From GCA-2725625 sp964574215 (GTDB lineage: Bacteria > Pseudomonadota > Alphaproteobacteria > Rhodospirillales > UBA2165): a stretch of 64,000 nt of DNA. The stretch lies in the NCBI GenBank assembly GCA_964574215.1, contig CAZNLR010000012.1, positions 1 to 64,000 on the forward strand, in the 5' to 3' direction. This document shows, one piece after another, positions 62,273-64,000 of this stretch (positions are counted from its first letter, which is position 1; every line of letters begins with the position of its first letter). The translations under genes and the position numbers were made by a program. The notes below the pieces were generated by a model that saw only the letters and a program-made list of their open reading frames with translations, had not been told where the DNA came from and searched no databases.

Positions 62273-63100
62273 ATCGCCCATCCGCCAAAGGTGCAGTTGG
62301 CTCTGTCGGCCATCGTTGACGGTGAGGGTTTCGTCGGCGGGATGCTCCGGAACGACAAATGAGTTGCTAATCAGAAGCGTGCCGTTTCGCATTTCGGTCC
62401 GCGCTTTCTTGTAAAGTCCGGGCATGGGTTCCGGTGACAAAAATGCGTAGATGACATCAAAGGTCTCCAGATTTTCTTTCCAGAAATCCCCATAGACCAA
62501 GCTAACGTTTTTCAATCCGTTTAGCTTGCAACGTAGCCAAGATAGGACGAACGGTAGGGGCGCTGATTCGATGCCGGTGAAATTAATATCGGGACGGTGC
62601 CGGGCCATATAAAAAAGAGCGCCGCCGATGCCGCTGCCGATATCCAGAAATTCCAATTTTTCGTCTTCCGCCAGTAATTGCGTCAACGCCGCCCAGGTGG
62701 TCCGGTTGGTGAGGTAGAGGGGCACCCGGTTGCGGGCGCTGTTCCAATAAACCAGGAGGAGGGCTCCGAACAACGCCAGATATATCCAGGACGGTACGTT
62801 GAGGGAGGCAGCCAGGGCGGCGGCGGGCGGCAGGCCGATTTGCACCGGCAACCACCAGCCGGCCAATCCGAACCGGTGACCGAACCAGGCGGCAATCAGC
62901 CCTTGAACGACCAATACGATGAAACCCGGGATGATTTCGCCCGTAAGGGCGGTCGCGGAAAGAGACCCGCCGAAGGCGATGACGAAGGCCAGAAACTGCG
63001 CCAACAAAACCTTGGCGAGCGGCGTTTGGCGCCATTTTAAAGGGGCGAAATCAGATTCTGGGCCGGAAGGCGTATCGTTCATAAATTCTTTATAGCCCAC
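62192..63100 (-). CDS. Membrane-anchored class I methyltransferase
   Basis: 302 aa from 63100, or 296 from the Met at 63082. Three to four hydrophobic segments lie in the first 125 residues (for example LAQFLAFVIAFGGSLSATAL and YLALFGALLLVYW). A SAM-binding domain follows with LEFLDIGSGIGGALFYMARHRP and FTGIESAPLPFVLSWLR. The C-terminal tail is acidic (KPEEDIEADNVGDGGEE). Substrate probably membrane-associated. It overlaps mgtE tail-to-tail by 81 bp. Confidence 0.82.
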   Translation of the reverse strand: MGYKEFMNDTPSGPESDFAPLKWRQTPLAKVLLAQFLAFVIAFGGSLSATALTGEIIPGFIVLVVQGLIAAWFGHRFGLAGWWLPVQIGLPPAAALAASLNVPSWIYLALFGALLLVYWNSARNRVPLYLTNRTTWAALTQLLAEDEKLEFLDIGSGIGGALFYMARHRPDINFTGIESAPLPFVLSWLRCKLNGLKNVSLVYGDFWKENLETFDVIYAFLSPEPMPGLYKKARTEMRNGTLLISNSFVVPEHPADETLTVNDGRQSQLHLWRMGDLEQQDRSKPEEDIEADNVGDGGEESA

Positions 63101-63274
63101 CGTCTACACAGGGACGATGGGAAAAATGGAATGGGACATAAGAAGAAATCTAAAAATGGCATGAGCGATTATTTCTATTGATAGATCAAATTTAAAGATT
63201 AACTTGGAATCAACTTAAAGAAGATAAAAATAATTACCCGTTATTTAAAGAAACAATAATACTAGAGGGATACA

Positions 63275-63754
63275 GTGGCCTATGAATACGAAATTGACGA
63301 GGATGTAAATTGCGTCTTCGTACGTCATTTCGGCGAATTCGGCATTGATGACGTGCCGAATTCATTTCAAGATATTGTATCGGACAGCCGTCATCGGCCC
63401 GGTATGAATATGTTGCGGGCCATAACCGAAACGACCCAACCGGGCGAGTACGGTTTTAAATTCTTTAAAGAGAAATCACAAAAGCGTCTTGGCAAATTCG
63501 ATCAGAAACTCGGGAAATGCCGCCTCGCGTGGTTTACCACGAGCGGCCGGGACTACCGCATCATCCATCAATTTATAACCACCCGGCGATTCTCCCATGA
63601 TCTGGTCGAGCGCTCACCCTTTACCGATTTAAAATCAGCCAAAGAGTGGTTGGGAATACCTGGAGACTATGAAATCGAGTTATTCGCCAAGGCGGGATTA
63701 TCGGAAATAGGTTCGCCCGATGACGAGAGTAAGTCTATTTTTCCGAATTCATAG
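63275..63754 (+). CDS. Unknown ~145-aa family, paralogue 3
   Basis: 159 aa with a 15-residue C-terminal extension relative to the other two copies; starts at GTG, with AGAGGG upstream. YEIDEDVNCVFVRHFG, PGMNMLRAIT, DQKLGKCRLAW, YRIIHQF, LVERSPF and AKEWLGIPGDY match the motifs of the copies at 55295 and 55860. It stands alone on the plus strand, 174 bp of AT-rich sequence after the methyltransferase start. Cellular role unknown. Confidence 0.82.
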   Translation: MAYEYEIDEDVNCVFVRHFGEFGIDDVPNSFQDIVSDSRHRPGMNMLRAITETTQPGEYGFKFFKEKSQKRLGKFDQKLGKCRLAWFTTSGRDYRIIHQFITTRRFSHDLVERSPFTDLKSAKEWLGIPGDYEIELFAKAGLSEIGSPDDESKSIFPNS

Positions 63755-63855
63755 TTGGTGGCGATATAAATAATTGTGGCGCAGTCGTCATTTCGATGTC
63801 ATTTCTCTAAGATGCTTATCCGCTCAAATGCGAAACAAGATAGAATTTTTCTCCG

Positions 63856-64000
63856 ATGGCATTAAACGGCGTTGGTATAAATTGGCGAATCGGTAGTTTT
63901 TACGGTTGGGGGATTTTCGGTCTCAATCTGGCCCTCGAACTGGTTCGCAAAGGTGAAATTCCCGTTGTTCTATTACAAGAACCTGCCTCCCTTGATATCG
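63856..64000 (+). CDS. Start of a probable glycosyltransferase, truncated by window end
   Basis: 48 codons from an ATG to the window edge (MALNGVGINWRIGSFYGWGI, then FGLNLALELVRKGE). The N-terminus with INW-x-I-x-S-F-Y-G-W-G-I-F-G-L-N-L-A-L is like the starts of some alphaproteobacterial glycosyltransferase-type proteins, but the evidence is thin because the rest is missing. The sense strand and frame are clear. Confidence 0.5.
   Translation, partial: MALNGVGINWRIGSFYGWGIFGLNLALELVRKGEIPVVLLQEPASLDI

Noticed and set aside
1..64000. CRISPR arrays, insertion sequences, prophage or rRNA
   Set aside because: No evenly spaced repeats, transposase, integrase or rRNA-like segments were seen on either strand.

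Overview
The window reads as chromosomal DNA of an alphaproteobacterium, most likely of the Rhodospirillales type. The signs are a block of alphaproteobacterial genes (a complex I NDUFA12 subunit, MlaD proteins, a DUF2155 protein, aat, aroQ), a very long B12-dependent class II ribonucleotide reductase, a three-domain NADP-malic enzyme, two TRAP transporter systems and several TPR-glycosyltransferases. There are no phage genes, insertion sequences, CRISPR arrays or rRNAs. One tRNA gene, Leu with anticodon GAG, is present. Three genes carry single-base frameshifts next to short homopolymers, which suggests either recent decay or sequence errors.

Layout. 0-9.2 kb: a TetR regulator diverges from a TAXI-type TRAP system (both genes frameshifted); then an OsmC protein, a deiodinase-like thioredoxin-fold protein, an intact DctPQM TRAP operon closed by a bidirectional terminator, and a small membrane protein. 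9.2-17.6 kb: a COG3146 acyltransferase, a VOC protein and a RidA protein whose promoter holds two near-identical palindromes. Next come nrdJ, whose upstream region carries NrdR-like boxes and two perfect DnaA boxes, and a TPR-glycosyltransferase. 17.6-21.5 kb: NDUFA12, two MlaD paralogues, a methyltransferase and DUF2155, facing aat and aroQ; the accB-accC pair that often lies between aroQ and aat is absent. 21.6-28.5 kb: a ThiS-ThiG fusion, a TPR-GT41 protein that seems to start at ATT, and three tandem MFS paralogues.

28.5-33.7 kb: glyoxalase II, an NfeD/SPFH pair, an AlkA-type DNA glycosylase, a Sel1-repeat protein, a threonine-aldolase-like enzyme and a small unknown protein. 33.7-40.4 kb: a long minus-strand run with a RAM-domain protein, an amidohydrolase, a GT4 glycosyltransferase, an Nfu protein with a duplicated and degenerate domain, a radical SAM protein ending in a CCAEP tail, and an ATP-grasp enzyme. 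The last three form the most system-like and least explained cluster in the window. 40.5-47.6 kb: a TIGR02117/DUF2459 protein, a histidine kinase with a FixL-type heme-PAS signature preceded by an exported four-repeat protein, a DEAD-box helicase, a frameshifted isochorismatase-family gene and an oxalyl-CoA-synthetase-like ligase.

47.7-64 kb: an exported small protein, an MlaA protein without a lipobox, a DUF1194 von Willebrand A protein, a propionyl-CoA carboxylase alpha chain, acylphosphatase, a receiver domain and a GGDEF protein that have both lost key residues, lipB, tRNA-Leu, and two of three paralogues of an uncharacterised family of about 145 residues. Then come a MaoC-like dehydratase, an SDR with an altered active site, maeB translationally coupled to mgtE, a membrane-anchored methyltransferase, the third paralogue, and the start of a probable glycosyltransferase cut by the window end. 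Functional themes are carboxylate and acyl-CoA metabolism, outer-membrane lipid transport, protein or surface glycosylation, and redox or signal sensing.
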